From Malania oleifera (lineage: Eukaryota > Streptophyta > Magnoliopsida > Santalales > Ximeniaceae), in assembly GCF_029873635.1 (NCBI RefSeq), contig NC_080423.1, forward strand, positions 87,403,191 through 87,467,190: a DNA stretch of 64,000 bases, read 5' to 3'. Below, piece after piece: positions 46,892 to 60,038 of this stretch. Every line of letters begins with the position of its first letter. The stretch's first letter is position 1. The position numbers and the translations under genes were made by a program. The notes beneath the pieces are model-generated. The model had not been told where the DNA came from, searched no databases, and saw nothing but the letters and a program-made list of their open reading frames with translations.

Positions 46892-49722
46892 TGTCGAGAC
46901 GTCCCGGGAGCGCGTGTGCCCCGGGCGGCGAAATTAAAAATCATTTTAATATTTTCAGGAAAAATATGGTGTAGGAGTCGCCACTAACCTTTAGTGCGGT
47001 TAGAACACATGATTACTACCCCGTTAGGGGTAGAATCGGTCTACATTACCAGAGTTGGGGTCGGGAGTTCGGTTACGCGAGGGGAAGGTACGAGCACCCC
47101 CTAGCGCCCGTTCTTACGAACGGTGCCTAATTAATTTGAAATTATCCCTAAGTCAATCTAACAATTCTTTAAATTACTCCTTTTTATAATTTTATAAATA
47201 CATAGGGAAAATAAATAAATAAATAAATAAATAAATATATACATATATTCCTCAGAGCTTAGCGTACGTGATGCCCAAAGGCTCATACCCCCGCAATAAA
47301 ATCATAGGGATTAAAATCAAAATTATTTAAGAAAATACGCTCCCACATTTTAAAATTGTAAGTAAAAGTTTTATAGGAAAATATTAGTATGAGAGGTTTT
47401 AATAATAGATATAATAATTTAAACATAATAAATAAGTAAATAAAATAGTAATAAACTAGAATATTAGGATACCAAAATACGTACTAATCAACATATATAA
47501 TAGAAGCTAAAATATCTAACATACCAATAATAGTAGAATATAAACAATAATATAGACTAAGATAATGAGCAAATATTAAAATACTACATGTGCGTTATAA
47601 ACAAAAATACTTAAACATACCATAATGATAATAATAATAAATATCCACAAATAATATAATACGTAATAGATTACTATAATACTATATATACTAAACATAC
47701 CATATAATAGCATGATACCAAAACACCAAAATATTACCTAAAATATTAAACTTACCATAATAATTAATACCTTGTATATTAACATACTAAAAATATAATA
47801 ATAATATATAATATTACCTAAAATGCTATATTACTAAATGTACACGGTCACCTAAAATACTAAATTAAATGTATAATGCTACTTACAATTCTAAGTTGCT
47901 AAATATAAATATCATTTATTCAAATAAATATTATAGCATTAAAAATTCCACAACAATGTTATGAACACGACAAAATGATAATACAATCGTATACAAGAAA
48001 TAAATAAATAATAAACAATAATGAACATCAATATATACGCAATAGCAATATAAAGTAAATTAAATAAAACACTACTCAAAACCCTAATAACGTGAAATAG
48101 CCAAAACCCTAAAATAAAACAATAACCCAAAACCCTAAATGGTCGTATATGAAAATAATGTAAATAATCAAGAATCCTAGATGTGCATAAATATTACAAT
48201 CATAAATAATAAACAAAATCCCTAAATACCGTATGAACAATAAATATGACAAATATCCTAAATACATCAAAAAGCCTAAATAATGTCTACACAATAAAAC
48301 ATCCTAAATAATATGTAACAATAAAAATAAGTATATTACAATGATACAAAAAAAAGAAAAAGAACCCCAAACATTAGATATTAGAACAAATAAAACAAAA
48401 ATAATACAATATATATACAAAATAACATTAAGAATAAAAAAATATATATATAAACAAATTACAAAAACATCACACGTGCATGTGTGTGTTTGTTTGTGTG
48501 TGGACAAGTTGTCCAAGAGATGAAACTCAAAGAAATTAATCAAATCAGTAAATATTAACAAGGGAGAGTTAGAAACAACCGAGTAAGGTTTCAGATTGAT
48601 CAGATAAGAAATCGCCGCTCGATTGGCTTCATCTAGTTGAATGCGCATACACCGACGATTCCACTGCTGCGGCGGTGAGACAGCTGTGTAATAAATTAAA
48701 ATGAAATTGTAAAACTCAAAATAATAATCTGAATGGTGAGAATTAATATAAAAGGGTCAGAAACAACTTGATAAAATTTCGCATTGATCGGATAAGAAAT
48801 CGCCACTCGATTGCCTTCGTCTAGTTGAATGCGCAGACGCCGATGACTCCACTGCTGCGGCGGTGATACGACTTTGCAAGAAATTAACACAAAGGGAGAA
48901 AACTCAAAAGACGAATCTGAACGGTGAAAATTAAGAAAAAAGGGTTAGAAACGACCTCATAAAGTTTCACATTGATCAGATAAGAAATCGCCGCTCGATT
49001 GGCTTCGTCTAGTTGAATGCGCAGATGCCGATGACTCCACTGCTGCGGTGGTGATACGGCTGTGTAAGAAATTAACACGAAGGGAGAAAACTTAAAAGAA
49101 GAATCTGAACGGTGAAAATTAATAAGAAAGGGTTAGGAAAGACCGTGTAAAATTTCGCATTGATCGGATAAGAAATCGCCGCTCGATTGGCTTCGTCTAG
49201 TTGACTGCGCAAACGCCAACGACTCCATTGCCGCCGCACGAGACTGCAAGGTAAGGTTTTTCTTTCTTTGGTCTGTGCCTCCTCCTCTTTGGCTTGGCTA
49301 TGCCCCCCTTATATAAAAAAAATTCTGTAAACCCTAAAAAAAACTTCCTTTTTTATTTTATTTTTCTTTTTCTTTTCTTTTTTTTTTGCTTTTACTATTA
49401 TGGTAATAATGAAAATAGTAATAGTAATAATAATTATTATAATAATAATAATAAAATCAATAAGGTAATAATAATAATAATAATAAATAATTGTAGTAAA
49501 AGTAAAAATAATAAAGATACTATCAATAAAATAATAATAATAAGACTAGTAATAATAATAATACTAATAGTAATAGTAAAAATGACAATAACAAAATAAT
49601 AATAATAATAATTATATTAAAAAAATAAAAATAAAAATAAAAATGAAGTGATAATAACAATGTAAATAATAATAATAATAATAATAATCATATCGGGCCT
49701 TGGTAAAAATGGGGTGTCTACA
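46892..49722 (+). mobile_element. Solo LTR (Tat/Ogre-like) inserted in the CACTA subterminal region
   Basis: 2831 bp from TGTCGAGACGTCCC to GGGGTGTCTACA with a perfect TSD GTCAC (46887-46891 and 49723-49727). It carries GCGAGGGGAAGGTACGAGCACCCCC near 47077, AT-rich sequence with many ATA/AAT runs, four 188-bp tandem units and an (AAT)-rich tail near 49410-49690. It has no coding sequence. The orientation given follows the order of the signature motif near the start. Confidence 0.92.
48545..49250 (+). repeat. 188-bp tandem repeat, nearly four units
   Basis: The anchor AAGAAATCGCC lies at 48606, 48794, 48982 and 49170, exactly 188 bp apart each time. Units share GCTCGATTGGCTTCGTC, AGTTGAATGCGCA and CCACTGCTGCGGCGG. 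On the minus strand each unit stays open in the same frame (SPPQQWSHR, RIQLDEANRAAISYLIN), which follows from the repetition and is weak evidence for coding. Confidence 0.93.
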
Positions 49723-49727
49723 GTCAC

Positions 49728-50555
49728 TAATACTTTCGTCACTAAAAACTGCGAGGTAAACAATTTTCGCGCGAAAATTTTTCCGAGAAAATATTAGCGA
49801 TGATTCTATAGTATTAATGACAAATTAAATTCGTCACTAAAAGTTACTTATTAGTGACGATTAACCAACTATCACTACTAATATTTATAAATATATATAA
49901 AAAAATTAGTTAAGGGTTAGGTCAGAGTATTAGTGACGAATTTCAAAATTCATCACTATTGGTCATTATTAGTGACAGATTTGACAATCATCACTAATAC
50001 TTCATTTTTAAAAAAAAAATAAAAAAATTTGAGTTCAGAGTATTAGTGACAAATTTGTAAATTCGTCACTATTGGCCTCTTAATAGTGACAGATTCGATA
50101 ACCGTCACTAATGAAGCTGTTTTAAAAAAATTAAAAATTTTAAGTTCAGAGTATTAGTGGCGAATTTATGAATTCGTCACTATTGGTCTCTTATTAGTGA
50201 CAGATTTGAGAATCATCACTAATAATTCCTTTTTTTTAAATAAATAAAAAAAATTTTAGTTCAGAGTATTAGTGACGATGCTGTAAATTCGTCACTAATA
50301 AGGGACCAATAGTGACGAATTTTTAGAATCGTCACTAATACTTCCTTTTTAAAAAAAAATAAAAAAAAATTAAGTTCAAAATATTAATGACGAATTTATA
50401 AATTCGTCACCATTGGTCCCTTTTTAGTGACGAATTTCTAAACTTGTCACTACTAGGCCATTATCAGTGACGAATTGTGGACCGTCACTAATGTTATGTC
50501 ATTTAAAAAAAAAATAGACGGAGAATAATAGTGACGGTTTTGAAACTGTCACTAA
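49728..50555 (+). repeat. CACTA subterminal repeats, inner part
   Basis: About twenty GTGACGAATTT...AAATTCGTCAC type inverted words, several arranged as short palindromes with 4-8 base centres, separated by A-rich spacers. The last pair (GTGACGGTTTTGAAACTGTCAC) ends near 50552, just before the presumed transposase leader. Confidence 0.88.
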
Positions 50556-53079
50556 TTCCCAAAATCTCTTATCTCTACCCGCGGGATATTTTCCCTACTT
50601 CTCCTAGCTGCTCCTCGATCTTCCCCTCCAGCTCCCGCACGCGATCGTCTCTCCCAATCTCCCGCTGCTCTCTCTCGGCCTGGTGTGCCCTGTTCGCCAG
50701 ACATCTTAGGTTTGTTCCCTTATCTTTCATCTTTGTTTATTTTTATTTTTATTTTGGCTAGAACCTCAACAATATATTAAATTTCTTGGATCTCCATTAT
50801 TGGTTGTCCCTTGTTTTTAAAATATTCAATCCCTAACCATGTTTTTGGGAGCATCGAAAATTTTTAATTGATTTGCTTGGATTTAGACAGAATTTAATTT
50901 TTGTATGGAGTTATTTTAATCTATAGAAATCTACATTTAAACTCAAATTTTTTGCTTTCAAAAATACATTATCACTTTATTTTTTAATTTTTAATAGTAA
51001 TACTTAGTCTTAATTATGTATATTTAAATAAGCTGCCCCTGCTTAATAATACATTATAATTTTTTTTGTTTATTAAGACTAAGTATTTACATTATATATG
51101 TATATATTATAATTATTTTATTTAACATGTAATAAGAAAGGGATATATATCCTCTTGCAGTAGTATTTGAAGGTCAGTCACTTGTAGGATTTCATTTTAT
51201 AGCTTAAATTATTATTAATCAATAGTTGAAATTTTTAGTTTATTGTGCTAACTGTAATATTAGATAACTCACAAAAATTTTAATTTTTCTAGAAAAAAAC
51301 TATTAATTATTATTTGTAACTTATAAATATGCCTTGTCAATAAAAATTGGTTGAAGATTTTCTTCCTAGTATGATAATTTCTAGTTTTTATGGTTGTCGT
51401 CTTATAAATAAAAATTGGTTGAAGTTTGTATCTTTAGTATAATCATTGATGTTTTTTTTTTTTTTAATTACTTTGAACTCATAGTTTTCATTTATTTTTC
51501 TTTTCATTATATTGTTTAAATTTTGCAATAAAAAAAATTTTATTCATTTTTGCAAGCTTAAAATTCAGACTTTAAATATGGATTTGTGTGAGTTTCAATA
51601 AAATATAATACAAATTTATATTAAATTTTATTTGAATCCATAAATATCTAAATTTGAGAATTAAAGCATGGATTAGATTTCCCATTTTTGTGCGGATCTA
51701 AATTCTAGAGGTGAACCATGCACATGAACATGAAGTATAAGCAATTCTGCAAGTGAAAGTGTCTCACTAAGAGTTTGAATCTAACTTGAGGAAAAATGAA
51801 ATTTGTTTTAATGAAAGTAGCTGCTCTATGAGAAGACAGTATTATTGAGGTTCCAGAATGAATGCATAACCTAATACGGGAGCATCTTCAAGGTAAGAGA
51901 TGAACAACTAAGGAAAGAAAGTAAAATAGGCATTGACATGGATTGAAAATGGAGCCCTGCAAAGTAGTTTCAAGGCAAACTTCTTTATTCCAGTTTACAA
52001 CCCCCATCAACACTTCATTTACATGTATTAATACCTTTCAAATATGCTTGTGTTGAATGCCAACTATATGGCTGATGCAGTACATTATGAATTGCATGCT
52101 GTAGTGTAATTATGTTCTCACATGCTTAAACTCACTGGTATCTGCATGATGCGTATTATTGTGATTTGTTTGCTTGAATCTATCAAGTTGTAGTATAGGA
52201 ATTTTTCGGGAAATGTTCAATTTATGGACGGTATGCTGCCGAAATTTCGTTAAAGTTTGTCCATAATAAAACTATGTACAAAGAAATATATGCATGATCA
52301 ATTAAAATTTAAAGTCATTCTAACTCGCGTCTCTCACGTGTTGAGATTCGTAAGAAAAGAGACGATCTTAGGCTTCTAATTGAAAATAAAAAAGACTTGG
52401 CTAAGAACAACAATCGTAAGTGTACAGTGAAAGGTCAAGAACTAAATGGAATATGAGGTAAAATGTCAAATTAATTACTGTCATTTCATATATTCATTGA
52501 AGCTTAGACCTGTCCAAAAACGATTACTATACATTCATTCCTAATCGTACATGTGAGACAAATAAATTATGGTATTTCAATTGATTATTAGTCATACTAT
52601 GTTGACTAATAATCACTTGAATATGTTAATTATTTGTTTCATTTACGATTAGTAATGTTTGTATTTCAACCATTTTTGGATTGTCCAATGTGGACAGTTC
52701 AGAAAGTTGTATTTACATAGTTGTCATCATTCACACTTTGTCAATTGTCATTATATATTTCGAGCGCATATCTACTTGTGTTCTCGGGGTGCATAGTGGG
52801 GTGTCGTGACAATTTGTTAGTGATGGAAAACTAGCAAAATTTTCACTTCCCCCATCTCGTGTACTTGGAGAGCCATGGGGAGATGCTGCCAAAATTTATA
52901 ACGACTACGACGAAGGAATTTGAGCAATTGATCGCAATGTAAATGCAACATTCTTGAATGAGATAGGATCCGTACCCTTTAGAGTATGATGGTTGATTAT
53001 AGGATTCACGATGCATGCATGATAAACATTATGAGAATATAATGAACACCATTTACTTGAACATATTATAGGGTAATTA
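50556..53079 (+). other. CACTA 5' leader and intron region
   Basis: A GC-rich stretch at 50570-50705 (GCTCCTCGATCTTCCCC, CTCTCGGCC) followed by CTTAG/GTTTGTTCCC looks like a non-coding first exon with a donor site. The rest to 53079 is AT-rich and intron-like. Near 52060-52270 is a block (GGCTGATGCAGT...GGACGGTATGCTGCCGAAATT) related to the first third of the 625-bp tandem units at 59073. No complete reading frame is present. Confidence 0.5.
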
Positions 53080-56000
53080 ATGAACATAAATAAGAGTTGG
53101 ATGAACGTTCAGGGTAGGTTTTTGCTAGAATACGTGAAAGGGGTACATGATTTCATAGAGTTCGAGCGTTCTCGTGCAGACAAAGCCAGTAGAATAAGGT
53201 GTCCTTTCAAGAAATTCCAAAACATAACATTCAAACACATTGATCTTGTCCATTCATTTATTAGACTTTGGAATGGAGAAAATGTACACAAGATGGGTGT
53301 TCCACAATGAAGATTACGCAGTTCAGAGCGATAATGATGACCATGAAGATGAGGAGGCAAATATAGTAGGTGGTGATACACGTTCGGAAGGGTTAATCGA
53401 AATATTAGGTGACTTGCAAAGGGGGATTGCAGTGGACACGGGTGATGTCAGTGTATCACGTACTGGTGATGAAATTACTTCAGCGAGTACCATACCTTGC
53501 GATCCAAGTACGTTGAATCGACTTGGTAAACCATTTGCTAATCTCATAAGGGATGCACGGTTGCCCCTATATCCAAACTATAAAAAGTTCTCAAAATTAG
53601 AGTTTATAATAAAGTTGCTTCATGCAAGGACAATGCATGGGTTATCTTAGAGCGTATTCAACATGCATTTAAGCCTCATTAAGGCAGCACTGTCTGATGG
53701 TGAAACACTTCCTAAGTCTTTTTATGAGGCGAAGACATACATGCGTGAATTGCGTCTTGGTTACACTCTAATACATGTGTGTAGGTATGATTGTGCACTC
53801 TTTTGTGGTGAACATGAAAATGCGAATGAGTGCCTAGAATGTGATGAACCGAGGTATACAACTAATTAGAAAAAGGGTAAAAAGATCCCCCAAAAAGTTT
53901 TGCGATATTCTCCATTAATCCCGCGACTGCAACGATTGTATATGTGCAAAAAGAATGCTATAGATATGAGATGGCATCAAGAGAATGTCTTCAAGATGGA
54001 AACAACCTTAGTCATCCAGCGGACTTCGAAGCTTGGGCCGAATTTGGTAAAATGCATCCGTGGTTTGCTAGTGATCCTCACAACATCATACTTGGCCTTA
54101 CTTCAAATGGGTTCAATCCTTTCAGAAACATGACCAGCCCATACAGCATGTGGCCAGTTATGATGATGTCATACAATATGCCGCCATGGTGATGTATAAA
54201 AGAACCTTTCATTTATATGTCTCTGCTGATTCTTGGACCGAGAGCTCTTGGTAATGATATTGATGTTTAACTGCGTCTGTTAATTGACGTGTTGAAAGAA
54301 TTATGGGAAAAAGGAGTGGAGACATTCGATGTGGAAATCGGGAAAACATTTCGGATGCATGCTGCAGTCTTGTGGACGATTAATGATTTCCACGCATACG
54401 GCAACCTATCAGGTTGGAGCATAAAAGGTTACTTAGCATGCCCAGTATGTAATAAGGATGTTGGGTCCTTATCCTTGAAGCATGGCCGCAGGTTATGCTT
54501 TATGTGTCATCGCTGTTTTCTATGAACTGGACATCCTTGGAGGACTCGTGACGTCAGAAGCTTTGATGGAAAACCTGAACGAAGGTCGCCGCCAAAGTGG
54601 CTAAGTGGGGAAGAGATATTAAACCAGCTAAGGTTGATCGGAGATGTGAAATTTGGGAAACCACCGACTAGTAGAAAAAGAAAACGCGCTGAGTGGGAGT
54701 TGAATTGGACAAAGAGAAGCATCTTCTTCGAGTTGCCATACTGGAAACATCTTCTACTACACCATAACTTGGATGTCATGCACATCGAAAAGAATATTTG
54801 TGAGAATGTCATTGGTACATTGCTTGATATAAATGGGAAGACAAATGACACCGCAAATGCTCACTGAGATATGGAAGATATAGGAATACGACCTGAACTG
54901 CACCTGTTTCATAATGGGGACAAAATTCTCATGCCATCAGTTTGTTACACATTTTTGAAGGATGAGAAGAATAAATTCTTTGATTGGTTGAAATTAGTGA
55001 AGTTCCCCAATGGATATGCATCGAACATAGCTCAATGCATAAACACGAAGGAAGGGAAGATGCTAGGAATGAAAAGTCATGACTGTCACGTCCTTCTACA
55101 ATGGATTCTACCCATTTTCCTTCGTGGACACTTAACTGAAGATGTTCGCTTGGTGCTGATTAAGTTGGGATTCTTTTTTCGGTAGGTGTGCTAAAAAAAA
55201 TTGAGCGTAAACGTACTTGAACGGTTAGAGGATGACATCGTGATCATACTATGCAAGATGGAGAAAATTTTTCTGCCAGCATTCTTCGATGTGATGGTCC
55301 ACCTAGTTGTCCATTTACCAAGGGAGGCCACAATTGGAGGATCGGTTCAATATCCTTGGATGTATCCTATTGAGAGGTAAAGTATAAAGTTCTTGTATAA
55401 TGGTCACGTGATTTCCTTGTTTTTATTTATTGTGTCTACAAGTCTATAATGCTACGTAAAATGCACAGGTTCTTGTTCACTTTGAAAGGGTACGTGCGCA
55501 ATAAGGCACGGTCAGAAGGTTTAAACATTGAGGCCTACATTGACAGTGAATGTCTTACATTTTGCTCAATGTATCTACATGATATTGACACAATATTCAC
55601 TCATGATAAGAAAAATGCAGACATTCATGCTATTAATGCCGAAGATGAAGAACTCAGGAGCTCTATATTTCGAGAAAATGTTCAGCCTCTCGTTGCGCAA
55701 GTTTATGATTTCATTGATATGGACGACCTAGAAAAGGCTCATTTTTACGTCCTCAACAATTGTGATGAAATTGTTGCATATATCGAGTGCATGATTCCAA
55801 ACTCTTTTTACTTTGCATTGTATTTACATATACATAATTATATACTTACTTGACATTAACATGTACTACTATTGCATATAGAGGACATAAAGCTGAACTC
55901 CTAGCCCAAAATGAACGGAATGTTGACGAAAGACATAAGAAGGAATTTATCAATTGGTTTGGGAGTCGTGTAAGTAAACTGCTTGAGTGAGAAGCAAAGT

Positions 56001-56839
56001 ATGATTTCACTATTGACAGTTTATTCTTCTAAACACTTGTTTATTTAATAGATGAAAGTCATGTATTACAATAAGGAACCAACGCAAGTAAAGATTTGTA
56101 CACGTTGGCAAATGGCCCTGATCAACGAGTTAACCACTATAAAGGTTGCATTGTCAACGGGTTACCATTTCATACAAAGTCCCTCGAACTGCATAGAAGA
56201 ACCCAAAATTGTGGGGTTGCGGTGCTAGGCACAGAAGGAGATGGAGAAATTGACTACTTTAGTGTGCTGGATGACATTATAGAGCTTAGCTATAGAGCAA
56301 ATAGAGTCGTCCACCTATTCAAGTGTACCTGGTGGGACATCGACAATAAAAAGACTGGGATAAACACCGATGCCTACTTCACCAGTGTCAATTTTAGCAA
56401 GACTTGGTATCAAAATGACCCTTTCGTGCTCGCGACGCAGGCAGAACAAGTTTTTTACCTTAAAGACACCAAATTGAAGGGTGAATGACATGTGACCCAA
56501 AAGATTCCTCCCCGAAGTTTGTACGCTATTGCAGAAGTTACAAATAGTGAGATGAGTTCCAGTGAGATTGCATTCCAAGAAGATGAGCCAGCTGTCCATG
56601 TAGCAGCGCAATCTGCTACAGATGTTGCCGAAGAAGGCGCCTATCCTATACTATTGCATAGGGATGGTGCCAGGGCAAAACACGTAGGGACTGCTGATAT
56701 TATAATTGAACCTTCTGTAGACGTTCACTTCATCAACGATGAGGAAACTAAAGGGAAAGATGAAACAGGGGTCGAGTACTGTAGTGAAAAGGAAGACACT
56801 TTAGAAAGTGAGGATGATACCGATATTGAGGACGTATAG
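53080..56839 (+). pseudogene. CACTA transposase, TNP2/TNPD type, broken
   Basis: The catalytic transposase of En/Spm elements. It starts at ATG 53080 with the transposase-associated domain (SWMNVQGRFLLEYVKGVHDF). The TNP2 core follows: PLYPNYKKFSKLEFIIKLLH near 53565, VLRYSPLIPRLQRLY near 53900, WALSEFGKMHPWF-like near 54045, GWSIKGYLACPVCNKD near 54415, LDVMHIEKNICENVIGTLLD near 54770. DUF4218 follows (MVHLVVHLPREA near 55295, YPWMYPIER joined across an intron 55377-55468 to FLFTLKGYVRNKAR), then further introns about 55790-55880 and 55980-56051. DUF4216 is at about 56130-56490 and an acidic tail ends at 56839. Stops at 53648, 53867, 54190, 54268, 54523, 54865, 55183 and 56486 and several frameshifts make it non-functional. 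Confidence 0.88.
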
Positions 56840-57063
56840 GGGGGGTAAGCATGTTATTTTTGTCACTATGTATCTGACATGTGTAAATAACTTAAAAATA
56901 TATGTATGTTGCATCCATCTAATATTCGTACTTCTTATATTTACTTGTCTATTTTTGTCACTATGTATCTGACATGTGTAAATAACTTAAAAATATATGT
57001 ATGCTGCATCCATCTGTATGTGTGTGTGCGTACTTCTTATATTTACTTGTCTATAATTCAGGT

Positions 57064-58698
57064 ATGGCACCAGGAGGACCAATGTTGGAGAAATCCTTTC
57101 AGGCCCACGAGTTAACATCGCATGAGGATGATCGACATCCTTCAGACCGGCGGACCCCGTCGGGTCTTGAGCGGGCGGATACCATTGTCGAGCCATTGAC
57201 AGCCTGAGCCAGAACCATGGATACCACTTATGCGACTGACACGCAGGGTGAGTTGCCGACCGTCATGAGCAGTGTTGGTATGGATACGATTAATTTATTT
57301 ACATGTCAATTGTTGATGATAGTCATTCACGTGTATGATTATAATGTTGTTCTTAAATTAACTCTACTTTCAGCATCTACGTCCACGGTTAGGTCAGGAC
57401 GTGGTGCAACAAAGAATATGTCACTAAAGAAGCACCTAGATAGGACTAAACAGCGGATTTAGATCGACATTCCTCCAGGATACACCACCCCGCTGAACGA
57501 TTGGTGCACCACGTGGACGAGGGAGCTCGGCACTATATGCCGACAGTATGCTCCAGTCACCACATTCAGCTGGCCGCAGGTGACTCAGGAGCAGCGCATG
57601 GTTCTTTACATGCGCATTTTGGTAAGTTCCCAAACCCTATAAAACTTTTTTTAATTTAAATGTTTTTTTACTTTTAATATACTAGCCAATGAACAACTGT
57701 CTAACATTGTAATTGTATTACCTATATATGCAAGAGGAGTTTGATATAGACATCCTTGAGGATGACCATGTGAGGAGGGCTGTCGACGTCCAATTGTGTA
57801 ATAAATTTAAGAGCTATCACTCGAAAATGCGAAAGCATTTTCGAGCGATGGGAGATGAAGCAGAAGTGCGGCCATACGATGAGATATTCCAAGAGGATTG
57901 GGGGCGTGTGTGTCCCCAATTTTCGCCGACCGCATATCAGGTGATGTGTTGTATTGTATCAGTCATTTTTTCCAATGATGTCGATAATAAGTCGTCATTA
58001 CATCTTCTGTAGGCCATATGGAAACAACTGCTTGCAACCGCAGCAAACTCCCTACAACGCATTGCGGGGGATCGAGGCTATTCGTAAATCATCGCCAGGT
58101 AATTACTATATATAAAATTATCTGACCATTACATGACATAATACTAATGATGTCTTATATGATAATGTAGCGTGATCCGAGACTGGCGCAGAGGAGCCGC
58201 TGCCGGATCTGTATTAGTGAACACACCAATGGCGATCGGGGGAGTGGTGCAAGGGTGCGCAGGATAGACATGTGAATGAAGCAAAAGATTCAGTTTATTA
58301 ATTTATTCAAAACATCAAAGTTGTACTCTTACTTATTCCTTTTTATCATTTTCATGATTGAAATTAGGCACGGATGGTCAGTCGAGTTGAGGGATGCACC
58401 TGTTTCAAAGGGGAGTCAACACATGCTTGATTTTGAGATCACTTCCTAGGTGTTTGGGTAACGAGCGGAGGGCTAGGTGACCCGGTCTTGGCAGCTGGTT
58501 CCATTGCCCCCCCCAACATCATCCTCCCTGTGTGCCGCGGCTCGTGCCAGATTGATGGAACGACGGGCCGAGAGCGAGTATGATCAGCACGAGCTCTCCT
58601 CCCGTGGCTCGACGGATGCAGATAATGGAAATGGAGAACGTGGAATTGAGATCGGAGGTCTCCAGCTTTCGAGCCTAGATGCAAGCCATGATGGATAG
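57064..58698 (+). pseudogene. Second CACTA gene (TNPA / plant transposase-like), broken
   Basis: It follows the TNP2 gene in the same direction, as in En/Spm where this position holds the DNA-binding protein. Pieces read MAPGGPMLEKSFQAHELTSH (57064-), IPPGYTTPLNDWCTTWTREL (57470-), EEFDIDILEDDHVRRAVDVQ with KFKSYHSKMRKHFRAM (57735-57850), and a C-terminal ARARLMERRAESEYDQHELS (58540-58610) with a glutamate/serine-rich end at 58698. The W/K-rich central block fits the plant transposase (Ptta/En/Spm) family. Introns are likely between 57275-57372, 57620-57733, 57940-58015, 58100-58170 and 58275-58367. Stops at 57205, 57460 and 58447 are not explained by introns. Confidence 0.65.
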
Positions 58699-59072
58699 GA
58701 AAACGTGGTTAGAGGAAAGGATGTGCCAATCTGGACCAGATGATGCAGGTGGCTCCTCTGATTAATTATAAGGTTTTATGATCACAAATTGAGCTTCATG
58801 TTAACTTATATTTTTATACTTATATGGGTATAGATCTTACATGATACGAGATGAGTAAATTAGATGATTCGAAGGCATGTTATTTTGTATATAGTACGAT
58901 AGTGGCAAAACAGATTCATGTCTTATGTGGGTGAGATTGACATGAGATGTGTTCTTGTTATGCTCTATTTGGGTCTCATATCGATTTTTCAGGATATGTT
59001 TAAGTCATTTAAAAGCTTTTCAATGAGCATATTATCGGATGACTCGAGATAACAATTTTTATTTAAATCATG
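58699..59072 (+). other. CACTA sequence between its second gene and the tandem array
   Basis: AT-rich, probably the 3' UTR of the second gene. No other feature is seen. Confidence 0.4.
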
Positions 59073-59417
59073 AATTTAAGATATGGTTACATGTATTACT
59101 GTCGTGAATATGCTACATGATTGCATGCTAGTCTAGAATGCCACCGGCATGGCGGATGCAATTGATGTGTATTGCATGCTGGTAGTAGATATAGGTTCTC
59201 GTGTGTTTTCAACTTCTTATAAATGATCTATTTCAACCTATCAAGTGCAGATTTTATGGGGAAACATCCAATTTACAGACGGCATGATGCCAAAATTGCG
59301 TTAAAATTTTTCGAAGTCCTAAACAAAAGATAGGCTTAGTTTAACATTAAAATATTTTTGAAAGGATGAGTGAAACTAAGGAATCTTAATAAATGAGGTA
59401 ATGTAGACTTAGTTCAT

Positions 59418-59693
59418 TTAGAATGAACATTCATTGATATGTTTTTGGTACGGTAAGCTTAAAGCATTCATTGCCATGCCAAAATCATTGATAATATTAT
59501 GTACACTTGCCTGAGGATTTGAAAATTTGAAAAATGCATAAGTTGAATATATACATAACTCATAGGGAGCATCACTTTCATAATTATTTAAATTAAATGC
59601 TCTCATCATCTCATAACGTTCATGTCCAAATGCCTTGATGAATAACAATACTACACTGAACTTATCCACTGTTCTCTGCAATTCGTATTCCAA
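59418..59693 (-). pseudogene. Minus-strand reading frame of array unit 1, function unknown
   Basis: 91 codons, open. Core words: LLFIKAFGHERYEMMRAFNL, NNYESDAPYELCIYSTYAFF, KFSNPQASVHNI and the end QKHINECSF. It lacks three residues (SIE) found in unit 4 because of a 9-base deletion. On the minus strand AATTGCAG precedes the frame, a possible splice acceptor, so this may be a last exon of a captured gene. I do not recognise the family. The aromatic-rich composition is protein-like but not diagnostic. Confidence 0.4.
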
Positions 59694-60038
59694 ATTTAAT
59701 ATATGGTTACATGGATTACTGTCGTGAATATGCTACAAGATTTCATGCTAGTCTAGAATGCCTCCTGCATGACGGATGCAGTTGATGTGTATTGCATGCT
59801 GGTAGTGGATATAGGTTCTCGTGTGCCTTCAACTTCTTATAAATGATCTATTTCAACCTATCAGGTGCAGGTTTTATGGAAAAACGTCCAATTTACAGAC
59901 GGCATGCTGCCGAAATTGCGTTAAAATTTTCCAAAGTCCTAAACAAAAGATAGGCTTAGTTTAATGTTAAAATATTTTTGAAAGGATGAGTGAAACTTAG
60001 GAATAATAATAAATGAGGCAATGTAGACTTAGTTCATT

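Noticed and set aside
48304..49078. Three similar minus-strand frames (SPPQQWSHR...RIQLDEANRAAIS)
   Set aside because: They follow the 188-bp tandem units in an LTR; similarity between them is due to the repeat and there is no independent coding evidence.
48545..49250. Possible CRISPR-like regular array
   Set aside because: Units are long, contiguous and have no unique spacers, in eukaryotic transposon DNA.
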